DNA of 5,356 nt, from positions 1-5,356 of the forward strand of contig JAUWME010000193.1 in NCBI GenBank assembly GCA_030613285.1. The letters run 5' to 3'. Positions 1-5,356 of this stretch are shown here, in pieces (position 1 is the first letter of the stretch; the number at the start of each line of letters is the position of its first letter). The position numbers and the translations under genes are program-made. The stretch comes from Candidatus Zymogenus sp. Lineage in GTDB: Bacteria > Desulfobacterota > Zymogenia > Zymogenales > Zymogenaceae. The notes below the pieces were generated by a model. That model did not search any database and had not been told where the DNA came from. It was given only the letters and a program-made list of their open reading frames with translations.

Positions 1-2
1 TG

Positions 3-344
3 GATAGAAGGATTTTTCATAGAGAACGTAAGTTTGAATACAGTCTCGAACTTTTAGCTAAATCACTTCCAATTATGGAGAAAATAAATGAGATGGAGAC
101 TAATGGAAAATTAGGAAAGGAAGAAGCAGGAGTGTGGAGGACAAAAGTTAATGATGGTGTAAATAAATTTTTAGAGGCTGGAATGATAATCCCAGAGATG
201 AAAGAGAGAACTACCTTTAATCTTAGGGAACTAATGGCGCCAGAACAAAAACTGTTGGAAGACTCAACTGAGAGTGTTGAAGAAGAAGAGGAAAAACCAA
301 AGAAAAAACCGAAGAAGAAAAAACAGAGTGAAGAAGAGGAGTAG
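3..344 (+). CDS. Unrecognised protein with charged Glu/Lys tail, 5'-partial
   Basis: I do not recognise this protein. The reading frame is open from base 3 to the TAG at 342-344, giving 113 visible residues. The first in-frame ATG (base 75) has no Shine-Dalgarno-like sequence before it, and the 24 codons upstream read as ordinary protein (DRRIFHRERKFEYSLELLAK), so the true start is probably outside the window. The visible part is hydrophilic, with no membrane segment or Cys pair. Much of it looks helical (around LELLAKSLPIMEKINEME), followed by a segment containing FLEAGMIIPEMKERTTFNL. The last 21 residues (bases 279-341) are almost only Glu, Lys and Pro: a run of five Glu, a Lys/Pro-rich stretch, then four Glu. 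Such tails are usually disordered and can mediate electrostatic contacts, but no function can be assigned. It converges on the copper operon across a 93-base gap. Confidence 0.7.
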   Translation, partial: DRRIFHRERKFEYSLELLAKSLPIMEKINEMETNGKLGKEEAGVWRTKVNDGVNKFLEAGMIIPEMKERTTFNLRELMAPEQKLLEDSTESVEEEEEKPKKKPKKKKQSEEEE

Positions 345-360
345 TAAAATAGAACGATAA

Positions 361-374
361 TGCAGGTATCTGCA
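361..374. repeat. Small perfect inverted repeat between converging genes
   Basis: TGCAG, a four-base loop GTAT, then CTGCA form a perfect 5-bp stem in the 93-base gap between the left-edge gene and the end of copA. On the - strand it is followed by TTATCGTTCTATTTT, which is T-rich but interrupted, so it could be a weak terminator for the copZ-copA transcript. The stem is short and lacks a clean T tract, so this is only a candidate. I see nothing else in the gap. Confidence 0.25.
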
Positions 375-437
375 AGTCAGTACGTCTTTCTTAAACTATT
401 TATCTCAAAGAGGCCAGCGGTGCCAAGGGGCTTTAAA

Positions 438-2930
438 TCACGACTTGGCTATCTTATTCCGCCGCCAGATTCCCCTTAACCTCAGGGAGTTTCCTACCAC
501 AGAAACTGAGCTGAACGCCATAGCCGCCGCCGCAAAGACAGGACTTAGAAATATCCCAAAAATCGGGTACAGCACCCCCGCCGCTATGGGAATTCCAAGG
601 CTGTTATAAAAAAACGCCCAAAAGAGGTTTTGCTTTATCACCCTCATGGTGAGCTTTGAGAGCACAATGGAATTGGGCACATTAAGGAGGTCGTCCTTGA
701 CCAGCGTGATGTCCGAGGCCTCGATGGCAACGTCAGTCCCAGCGCCGATGGCAATGCCGGTATCCGCCTCCGCCAGTGCCGGGGCATCGTTGATGCCGTC
801 GCCCACCATGGCAACAATCTTCCCCTCCCCTTTGAGCCTCCCAATCTCTTTTGCCTTGTCGCCGGGGAGAACCCCGGATAGGATTTTTTTAATTCCCAAC
901 CCGCTCCCAATGGCACGGGCGGTCTTTTCGTTATCCCCTGTAATCATCCCTACCTCAAGGCCCATTTTCTTCAAAACTGCGACTGCATTTTTGGCGCTCG
1001 CCTTCGGCTCGTCACGAATTGCCAAAAACCCCAAGACAACATCAGCCTCGGTTACAAAGACGACGGTTTTCCCCTCATTTAGAATCATCTCGGATTTATT
1101 GAGTAAGTCATTTGGTACCTTCTTACCATTTTTCATTAAATTGAGACTTCCAACAGTCACCCTCTTTCCCTTCACCGTGGCCACAGCCCCAAGCCCGGTC
1201 TTGGCCTCAAAGTTGGTGGCTTTAAGTTTTTTAACGCCGTCCTCCTTCCCCCATTTCCCCCTATCAATATTAACTATCGCACCGGCAAGGGGGTGCTCGG
1301 AAAGTGCCTCAACGGCAATTGCAACGCTCAAGAGCCGTTCGGTCTTAACCCCCGCACTCGTAACAACGTCGGTGACAACCGGCTTTCCCCTGGTGAGTGT
1401 CCCAGTTTTGTCGAAGATAACTGTGTTGAGTTTATATATTTTTTCGAGGCTCTCCCCGCCTTTTATCAATATCCCGCTTTCCGCACCCAGGCCGGTTCCC
1501 ACCATAATTGCCGTAGGTGTCGCCAGACCCATGGCGCAGGGACACGAGATAATCAACACCGAAACGAAGGTTAGAAGCGCCCGTGAAAAATCGTGCCCCG
1601 GCACAACAAAGTACCAGACCAGAAAAGTCACCGTGGCGATTATAATCACAGTCGGCACAAAGACCGCAGCCACCCTGTCGGCCAACCGCTGTATCGGCGC
1701 TTTCGACCCTTGGGCCTGTTCAACAAGCGCAATTATCTGGGAGAGGGCGGTGTCCGCCCCCACCTTGGTGGCCCTAAATGTAATGCTTCCACTGCTGTTT
1801 AGTGTGGCGCCAAACACTTCTGCCCCGTCCATCTTTTCCACGGGGCGGCTTGGTCCGGTCAGCATCGATTCATCCACGTAAGATGATCCCGTCAAAACGA
1901 CACCGTCAGTGGGGATTTTCTCACTGGGTTTGACCAATATCGTATCGCCCGGCAGGAGCTCCTCCACGGGGATGTCATCTTCAGTTCCATCGTTTCGAAT
2001 CACCCTTGCGGTCTTGGCTCGAAGGTCAAACAATCTTTTAATGGCGGAGCTCGCCTTCCCCTTGGCCTTCGCCTCCAAAAGCCTCCCCAGGAGGATTAAG
2101 GTTACGATCATCGCCGCGCCGTCAAAGTATACGTGAGGAGACTTAAAGAAAGTCGGAAAAAATATCGCCGCCGCAGAGTAGAGATATGCGGAGAGTGCCC
2201 CCATTGCCACAAGGCTGTTCATGTCAGAGGTTCCCTTTAAGAGAGCCTTTGCTGCGCCCACAAAAAATCGGCTACCCACCCAGAACAGTACCGGCGTTGT
2301 AAGTACCATCAGCACTGGGAGGAGAATCCCCCTGTCAATATTTGCAACAAAGGGAAAGAGCTTTGGCATGGAGCCAATGAAGATGATGATGGAAAGGATG
2401 ACGCCAACAGCGAGCTTTGTGGTCAAAAGACGAATCTCCCGTTCCTTTTCTACCTCCAGGGGGTCTTCTTCCATCTCCCCCACAATGCCCAGAAACTCGT
2501 ACCCCGCCTTTGCCACCACGTCCTTGATGTCCTTTACCTTGACCATTTTGGGATTGTAGGTGACCGTTGCCTTGTTGGTGGCAAGGTTCACGCCCACTTT
2601 AAATATTCCATCTACTTTTGAGATGGCATTTTCCACCCGCCTCACACAGGCGGCACACGTCATCCCGCCGACAGAGAAGGTTATTGTGGTTTCCCCAACT
2701 TTGTCTTTAGCAACAGAATCTATAACCTTGTATCCAAGGTCAGAGACCGTCTTCTCCATCTCTTCGGCGGTAATTTTGTCGGCATCATAGGATATAGACG
2801 CCGATTCTGTGGCTATGTTTATTTCGGCTTTCTCAATCCCATGGAGTTTATTAAGCCCCTTTTCGAGACGAACAACACAGCTTGCGCACTCCATCCCCGA
2901 AATCTTTAGCGTAACATTATCCGACTCCAT
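438..2930 (-). CDS. copA: Copper-exporting P1B-type ATPase CopA with altered TGE motif
   Basis: Predicted inner-membrane pump that exports Cu(+) using ATP. The 830 residues show the family order: two N-terminal HMA domains with copper-binding pairs GMECASC (Cys15, Cys18) and GMTCAAC (Cys92, Cys95); eight membrane helices (roughly 172-187, 203-224, 236-258, 270-286, 423-443, 450-472, 768-787, 790-811); the CPC metal site (463-465); the phosphorylated Asp507 in DKTGT; the SEHP nucleotide motif (His546-Pro547); TGDN (664-667) and GDGIND (710-715). YN (775-776) and M804 with S808 complete the Cu(+)-type signature. Length is normal for a two-HMA CopA. The oddity is the actuator loop: residues 358-360 read Thr-Gly-Pro instead of Thr-Gly-Glu. 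The ATG at 2930 has AAAGGA (2939-2944) eight bases upstream and overlaps the end of copZ by 14 bases, suggesting translational coupling. Family and metal class are near certain; full activity is not. Confidence 0.97.
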   Translation of the reverse strand: MESDNVTLKISGMECASCVVRLEKGLNKLHGIEKAEINIATESASISYDADKITAEEMEKTVSDLGYKVIDSVAKDKVGETTITFSVGGMTCAACVRRVENAISKVDGIFKVGVNLATNKATVTYNPKMVKVKDIKDVVAKAGYEFLGIVGEMEEDPLEVEKEREIRLLTTKLAVGVILSIIIFIGSMPKLFPFVANIDRGILLPVLMVLTTPVLFWVGSRFFVGAAKALLKGTSDMNSLVAMGALSAYLYSAAAIFFPTFFKSPHVYFDGAAMIVTLILLGRLLEAKAKGKASSAIKRLFDLRAKTARVIRNDGTEDDIPVEELLPGDTILVKPSEKIPTDGVVLTGSSYVDESMLTGPSRPVEKMDGAEVFGATLNSSGSITFRATKVGADTALSQIIALVEQAQGSKAPIQRLADRVAAVFVPTVIIIATVTFLVWYFVVPGHDFSRALLTFVSVLIISCPCAMGLATPTAIMVGTGLGAESGILIKGGESLEKIYKLNTVIFDKTGTLTRGKPVVTDVVTSAGVKTERLLSVAIAVEALSEHPLAGAIVNIDRGKWGKEDGVKKLKATNFEAKTGLGAVATVKGKRVTVGSLNLMKNGKKVPNDLLNKSEMILNEGKTVVFVTEADVVLGFLAIRDEPKASAKNAVAVLKKMGLEVGMITGDNEKTARAIGSGLGIKKILSGVLPGDKAKEIGRLKGEGKIVAMVGDGINDAPALAEADTGIAIGAGTDVAIEASDITLVKDDLLNVPNSIVLSKLTMRVIKQNLFWAFFYNSLGIPIAAGVLYPIFGIFLSPVFAAAAMAFSSVSVVGNSLRLRGIWRRNKIAKS

Positions 2931-3114
2931 ATCCTGCGTCCTTTATTTTTTTCAGAACAATTGCCATATCAACAAATCCCTTTTCGTCGAAGGTTGCTTC
3001 TCCACCCTCAAGATTCACAGAGACATTTTCAATCCCGTCAATACCATCAAGGGTTTCGGTAACTGTTTTGACACAATGCTGGCAAGTCATCCCAGTAATT
3101 TTAATTGTACTCAT
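2917..3114 (-). CDS. copZ: CopZ-like copper chaperone (single HMA domain)
   Basis: Small cytoplasmic metallochaperone of 65 residues, the usual CopZ length. It is one HMA (ferredoxin-like) domain with the metal-binding loop GMTCQHC: Cys11 and Cys14, with His13 between them as in Bacillus-type CopZ. Tyr62 near the end, in AGYGVG, matches the conserved Tyr close to the metal site in that family. It is expected to bind Cu(+) and pass it to the HMA domains of CopA. The start is supported by a perfect AGGAGG (3122-3127 on the opposite strand) seven bases upstream of the ATG. The stop codon (2917-2919) lies inside the start of copA, so the two are very likely co-transcribed. MerP-like mercury binding is an alternative for an isolated HMA protein, but the Cu(+)-type ATPase next door and the absence of mer genes favour copper. 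Confidence 0.92.
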   Translation of the reverse strand: MSTIKITGMTCQHCVKTVTETLDGIDGIENVSVNLEGGEATFDEKGFVDMAIVLKKIKDAGYGVG

Positions 3115-3121
3115 AACAAAA

Positions 3122-3127
3122 CCTCCT
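3122..3127 (-). promoter_or_regulatory. Strong ribosome binding site of copZ
   Basis: The - strand reads AGGAGG, a full match to the anti-Shine-Dalgarno core, seven bases before the copZ ATG. It fixes the start codon and suggests efficient translation of the first gene of the copper operon. Confidence 0.85.
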
Positions 3128-3142
3128 ATGATAAAAGTCTAC

Positions 3143-3156
3143 TCCAAAAAGTTGGA
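3143..3156. promoter_or_regulatory. Inverted repeat upstream of copZ, possible operator
   Basis: TCCAA, a four-base centre AAAG, then TTGGA form a perfect 5-bp inverted repeat about 29 bases before the copZ start codon, where an operator or leader hairpin could lie. It does not match the CueR-type (ACCTTCC/GGAAGGT) or CopY-type (TACANNTGTA) sites that I know, and it is short enough to arise by chance. No regulator gene is present in the window to pair it with. Confidence 0.25.
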
Positions 3157-3213
3157 AATTGTGTCATTGCCTGCTTGACTTGGAATTAAGAATAATATGA
3201 TTTTATTTTTAGC

Positions 3214-3241
3214 CTGGATTCCCGCTTACGCGGGAATGACA
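3214..3241 (-). repeat. REP-like palindromic unit A
   Basis: On the - strand this 28-base unit starts TGTCATTCCCGC and ends GCGGGAATCCAG. ATTCCCGC (3218-3225) and GCGGGAAT (3230-3237) form a perfect 8-bp stem with a four-base loop. It matches the widely dispersed palindrome whose translation gives the peptide VIPAKAGIQ in many bacterial genomes. It is the best-preserved unit of the cluster. Confidence 0.8.
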
Positions 3242-3246
3242 GATGC

Positions 3247-3275
3247 TGTCATCCTCAGCGAGACAAAGGAATCCA
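3247..3275 (+). repeat. REP-like palindromic unit B
   Basis: This 29-base unit begins TGTCATCCTCAGC and ends AAAGGAATCCA, sharing its ends with unit A read in the opposite direction. Its internal stem is degenerate. Its first 13 bases plus the C before them (3246-3259) are repeated exactly at 3281-3294 in unit C. The motif resembles the common GTCATCCTGAGCGAAGCGAAGGATC type of dispersed repeat. Confidence 0.65.
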
Positions 3276-3281
3276 TTATTC

Positions 3282-3310
3282 TGTCATCCTCAGCTTGACT
3301 GGGGATCCAG
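3282..3310 (+). repeat. REP-like palindromic unit C
   Basis: This 29-base unit begins TGTCATCCTCAGC and ends GGGGATCCAG, in the same orientation as unit B and 35 bases downstream of it. The end ATCCAG (3305-3310) is complementary to CTGGAT at the start of unit D, so C and D can pair as a larger hairpin. Confidence 0.65.
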
Positions 3311-3321
3311 AATGATATCCA

Positions 3322-3350
3322 CTGGATTCCCGTTTCCCAAGGGAATGACA
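3322..3350 (-). repeat. REP-like palindromic unit D
   Basis: Read on the - strand, this 29-base unit begins TGTCATTCCC and ends GGGAATCCAG, as unit A does, but its centre differs. It can fold as ATTCCC (3326-3331) with GGGAAT (3341-3346), or as a shorter TTCCC-AA-GGGAA hairpin. On the + strand it shares CTGGATTCCCG and GGGAATGACA with unit A. Confidence 0.75.
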
Positions 3351-3426
3351 TTTAACGCTTGATTAAAATAGTCGTTCCACAATTTGTCGTGAGCTATTAC
3401 CATACTGTTTTTGTAGTGTATATATG

Positions 3427-3432
3427 TATAAT
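3427..3432 (+). promoter_or_regulatory. Possible -10 box upstream of the DUF819 gene
   Basis: TATAAT here is a perfect -10 consensus in the AT-rich part of the divergent region, about 125 bases before the DUF819 start. No good -35 lies 16-18 bases upstream. TG precedes it directly, one base off the extended -10 spacing. AT-rich sequence makes chance matches likely. Confidence 0.25.
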
Positions 3433-3487
3433 AATCCCAAATACTCAATATGTCAAGACGAATTAAAGGCACCACTCAACTTTATGC

Positions 3488-3515
3488 TTGACATAATTGG
3501 TGATGATGGTAGTCT
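3488..3515 (+). promoter_or_regulatory. Weak sigma70-like promoter candidate for the DUF819 gene
   Basis: TTGACA (3488-3493) is a perfect -35 consensus. The best -10 at a usual distance is TAGTCT (3510-3515, spacer 16), which matches only three of six bases. The position would give a leader of roughly 30 bases before the DUF819 ATG, which is plausible. The poor -10 keeps this tentative. Confidence 0.3.
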
Positions 3516-3555
3516 TATCACAATATTTCAACCATCTGTAAAAGGAAACTAATCC

Positions 3556-4743
3556 ATGGAAAATGCAATACCCTTGGTTCTCATCTCAATTTTTTACGTC
3601 CTCTTCCCTGCCTTTATCATCTACCTTACCCAAAAATATTCCATAATCGACAAGATTGGGGCGGCCCTTATCTGCTACGGCGTAGGGATTTTGATGACAT
3701 TGATATGGGCGGTTCCAGAAAACGCCGGAGGCCTTCAGGAAATCTTTTTAATGTTGACTGTTCCCCTGGCGATTCCCCTTATGCTTTTTAGCATGGATTT
3801 TATAAGGTGGTTGAGGCTTGCGCCAAGGACCATTATCTCCCTCATCTTTATTATAATCTCGGTCTTGACGGCAACTACAGTAGGTTTTTTAATCTTCAGA
3901 GACTCAATACCGGGAGAAGCCTGGAAGGTAGGTGGAATGTTGATTGGTGTTTACACCGGCGGCACGCCCAATCTCACAGCTATCGGCCTGGGCCTTAATG
4001 CATCAAAAGAAATAATTGTACTGACTAATACCGCCGATATGCTTGCTTGTATTCCGTGGATATTCTTTATCCTTCTTGTCGGCCAAAAGTTTATGAACCT
4101 GTTCCTACCGAAGTTTGAGTCTGCAAAGGGAAAAGGGGAGACAGCCGAAGGAGATGACTCGTTAAATGCCTCTGATAAAATGGATTTTAACGACTACACG
4201 GATATTTTCAAGGGACGGATTGTTGGTCCTCTTTCCTTGGCGTTTCTACTGGCCCTCGTCATCTTTGCTACGGCAGGGGGGCTCAGCATGGTAGTACCTG
4301 GCGATTACCAAATGGCGGTGGTGATGCTGACCATCACAACCCTCGGTATCGTCTCTTCATTTATTGTGCGTATCAGAAACATCAAAAAGACCTTTCAGCT
4401 GGGGCAGTATATCGTCGTTGTTTTCTGCCTCGTGGTCGGATCAATGGCGGATATTGAAAAGCTCTTCACAATTGCCTTGGGTGTCGTTGGCTACACAGTC
4501 CTTGTTGTTTACGGTTCTTGGATTATACATATGTTGCTTTCAGCAATCTTCAGGATTGACACCGATACGACGATTATCACATCAATGGCGGCGATCTGTT
4601 CACCACCGTTTGTTCCAGTGGCGGCAAGCGCCCTTAAAAATAAAGAGATTGTCGTCTCCGGCCTTACCACGGGGATTATCGGCTACGCCATTGGTAACTA
4701 CCTGGGGATTCTTCTGGCACCCCTTCTCTTAAAAATCCCCTAA
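3556..4743 (+). CDS. DUF819 (YjcL-like) integral membrane protein, putative transporter
   Basis: A 395-residue, strongly hydrophobic protein that I assign to the DUF819/YjcL family from its length, helix pattern and motifs. Hydrophobic segments lie at about 4-25, 33-53, 61-83, 91-114, 122-147, 160-178, 222-245, 251-271, 284-302, 304-332 and 364-392. The family-like motif GGTPNLTAIG is at 135-144, in the first half. CSPPFVPVAASALKNKE (348-364), followed by GIIGYAIGNYLG (373-384), occupies a similar place in the second half. A hydrophilic loop (about 186-218, KGKGETAEGDD) separates the halves and is probably cytoplasmic. No substrate is assigned to the family with confidence; a permease related to the CPA/AT-type fold is my expectation, not shown here. 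AGGA (3543-3546) lies nine bases before the ATG. The gene is divergent from the copper operon and ends before a strong hairpin, so it looks monocistronic. Confidence 0.85.
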   Translation: MENAIPLVLISIFYVLFPAFIIYLTQKYSIIDKIGAALICYGVGILMTLIWAVPENAGGLQEIFLMLTVPLAIPLMLFSMDFIRWLRLAPRTIISLIFIIISVLTATTVGFLIFRDSIPGEAWKVGGMLIGVYTGGTPNLTAIGLGLNASKEIIVLTNTADMLACIPWIFFILLVGQKFMNLFLPKFESAKGKGETAEGDDSLNASDKMDFNDYTDIFKGRIVGPLSLAFLLALVIFATAGGLSMVVPGDYQMAVVMLTITTLGIVSSFIVRIRNIKKTFQLGQYIVVVFCLVVGSMADIEKLFTIALGVVGYTVLVVYGSWIIHMLLSAIFRIDTDTTIITSMAAICSPPFVPVAASALKNKEIVVSGLTTGIIGYAIGNYLGILLAPLLLKIP

Positions 4744-4867
4744 CACGGGGCTGCTGGTATGTTTGGGGGTTTGCTGGAATATAATGAACAGTGGAATCTG
4801 TGGGAGATTCACGAGAGAGATTTGAAAGTGGAAACTCAATAGAAGCGCAAATAGAATTTGTTGAAAC

Positions 4868-4909
4868 GGGGAAGGACGCTGAAAAAAGATGTCAGCTCCT
4901 TCCCCTTTT
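4868..4909 (+). terminator. Intrinsic terminator-like hairpin between converging genes
   Basis: GGGGAAGGA (4868-4876) pairs with TCCTTCCCC (4897-4905). After one bulged C (4877), GCTGA (4878-4882) pairs with TCAGC (4892-4896). This gives a 14-bp stem with a nine-base loop, followed by TTTTAA on the + strand, which suits termination of the DUF819 transcript. On the - strand the tail is GTTTCAAC, weaker but possibly functional, and the stop codon of the convergent gene (4892-4894) lies within the stem, so the hairpin may serve both directions. The rest of the 148-base gap (4744-4891) shows no supported feature. Confidence 0.75.
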
Positions 4910-5344
4910 AATAGTAAAGAAATAGAGGCCGAAGATCAACGGCGGGAGAAAGAGAATCAGTGGAACCGTGGTGTGATTGAAAATGGGCAGGGTGCCGTCA
5001 AGGCCGAGGGCCGGGAACCGCCCATGGCTTCCAAAGGTCAGTGCGATGTCGTGCATCGGCCCACTAAAAAACATAAACGAGATTAGAATCGTAAAAAGAG
5101 ATTCGATGTAAAAAACTGCTGGTGTCCAACTTTTTATATTTCGCTTAACTATCTGGTTTCTGAAAATAAGGGAAAGGACGATCCCGGGGAGGAGAAGGGG
5201 AGCCAATATCCACCAGCCAATCAAAATCCCGTAATAGAATTGATAGATAATCGATAGTGTTGATACAGAAAGGAACATCAAGGAGAGAAAGACCACCTTG
5301 ACAAGGAGTAGATACCTCAAGATATTTCCAGATAATGTTTTCAT
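4892..5344 (-). CDS. Small four-helix membrane protein of unknown function
   Basis: I do not recognise this protein. From the ATG at 5344 it has 150 residues, beginning MKTLSGNILRYLLLVKVVFL. Four hydrophobic helices are visible at about 11-33, 38-61, 76-95 and 126-145, with basic residues after helix 2 (FRNQIVKRNIK) and at the C terminus (KRGRS), which suggests both ends and that loop are cytoplasmic. The loop between helices 3 and 4 (about 95-125) is the most distinctive part: SGPMHDIALTFGSHGRFPAL, with His98, His107 and His124. The frame stays open to the window edge and a TTG at 5356 would add four residues (MEQE), so the start is not settled; GGAA six bases before the ATG is a weak ribosome site. 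It converges on the DUF819 gene, and its stop codon lies within the shared hairpin. No catalytic or binding motif is evident. Confidence 0.7.
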   Translation of the reverse strand: MKTLSGNILRYLLLVKVVFLSLMFLSVSTLSIIYQFYYGILIGWWILAPLLLPGIVLSLIFRNQIVKRNIKSWTPAVFYIESLFTILISFMFFSGPMHDIALTFGSHGRFPALGLDGTLPIFNHTTVPLILFLPPLIFGLYFFTIKRGRS

Positions 5345-5356
5345 TTCTTGTTCCAA

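Larger units (their letters stand above)
3128..3555. other. Divergent intergenic region between copZ and the DUF819 gene
   Basis: This stretch of about 430 bases separates two divergent transcription units. From the copZ side it holds the short inverted repeat above, then four REP-like palindromic units (3214-3350), then AT-rich sequence (about 3351-3540) that should contain the promoter of the DUF819 gene. A 61-codon open frame on the - strand (3290-3475) covers two of the repeat units and is not believed to be a gene. I see no RNA gene or riboswitch fold. The promoter of the copper operon should lie between about 3140 and 3210, but no clear -35/-10 pair stands out there on the - strand. Confidence 0.6.

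Noticed and set aside
644..916. A 90-codon frame on the - strand inside copA
   Set aside because: It is a +1/-1 shadow of the copA ATP-binding region, where the real frame carries the conserved TGDN and GDGIND motifs without interruption.
646..1881. A 411-codon open frame on the + strand opposite copA
   Set aside because: It lies entirely antisense to the highly conserved copA frame, its product is Ser/Thr/Pro-rich with no recognisable domain, and long antisense frames are common opposite GC-richer genes. Other antisense frames at 1293-1574, 1593-1802, 1909-2136, 2221-2559, 2560-2790 and 2809-3189 are rejected for the same reason.
3175..3201. TTGACT ... TATGAT promoter-like pair on the + strand
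   Set aside because: The spacer is only 15 bases, and it points toward the repeat cluster with no gene for over 350 bases.
3214..3350. CRISPR array
   Set aside because: The four repeat units alternate in orientation and the gaps are only 5-11 bases, so these are palindromic REP-like elements and not repeats with spacers.
3290..3475. A 61-codon open frame on the - strand in the copZ/DUF819 intergenic region
   Set aside because: Its C-terminal third is translated REP-like repeat (VIPLGNGNP and ILDPQSS), it has no good ribosome site, and the remainder matches nothing I recognise. It could be a gene remnant, but the evidence is insufficient.
3364..3481. Sigma54-type promoter around GGCAC upstream of the DUF819 gene
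   Set aside because: The GC element at the required 12-base offset from GG is absent.
4364..4732. A 122-codon open frame in another + strand frame inside the DUF819 gene
   Set aside because: It overlaps the conserved second half of the DUF819 protein, and its product has no recognisable feature. The same applies to the frame at 3807-3998.
4759..4842. A 27-codon open frame after the DUF819 gene, in the same frame as its stop codon
   Set aside because: A stop-codon readthrough or small gene was considered (product MFGGLLEYNEQWNLWEIHER...). There is no clear ribosome site, the stop is a plain TAA without a recoding signal, and the length is within chance.

Overview
This window looks like a piece of a bacterial chromosome of moderate GC content. 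The genes are Gram-negative in style, with purine-rich Shine-Dalgarno sites. A cluster of short palindromic repeats with the ends TGTCAT...ATCCAG lies between genes; units of this type occur in many proteobacteria and related phyla. The taxon cannot be fixed from the sequence. A deltaproteobacterium-like or candidate-phylum organism would fit, but that is a guess. No rRNA, tRNA, CRISPR array, transposase or phage gene is visible.

Layout, left to right. (1) The 3' part of an unrecognised gene on the + strand, open to the left edge, ends in a low-complexity Glu/Lys tail. (2) A convergent two-gene copper operon runs on the - strand (3114 down to 438): copZ, a 65-residue copper chaperone, overlaps by 14 bases the start of copA, an 830-residue Cu(+)-type P1B ATPase with two metal-binding domains. 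(3) A 441-base region between copZ and the next gene holds a perfect AGGAGG ribosome site for copZ, a small inverted repeat that might be an operator, four REP-like palindromic units arranged as two head-to-head pairs, and AT-rich sequence with weak promoter candidates. (4) A DUF819 (YjcL-like) integral membrane protein lies on the + strand, divergent from the copper operon. (5) A strong bulged hairpin with a short T tract sits between it and (6) a convergent - strand gene for a small four-helix membrane protein of unknown function, which reaches the right edge or starts just inside it.

How the genes work together. CopZ is expected to carry Cu(+) in the cytoplasm to CopA, and CopA to export it using ATP; this is the only clear functional unit. 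No copper-responsive regulator (CsoR, CueR, CopY) is present. Nothing in the sequence ties the DUF819 protein or the flanking unknown genes to copper beyond position.

The main oddity is in CopA. The actuator-domain TGE motif, whose Glu is needed for dephosphorylation in P-type ATPases, reads TGP, while every other catalytic and metal-binding motif is intact. The second point of interest is the REP-like repeat cluster. I do not see a convincing new multi-gene system in this window.
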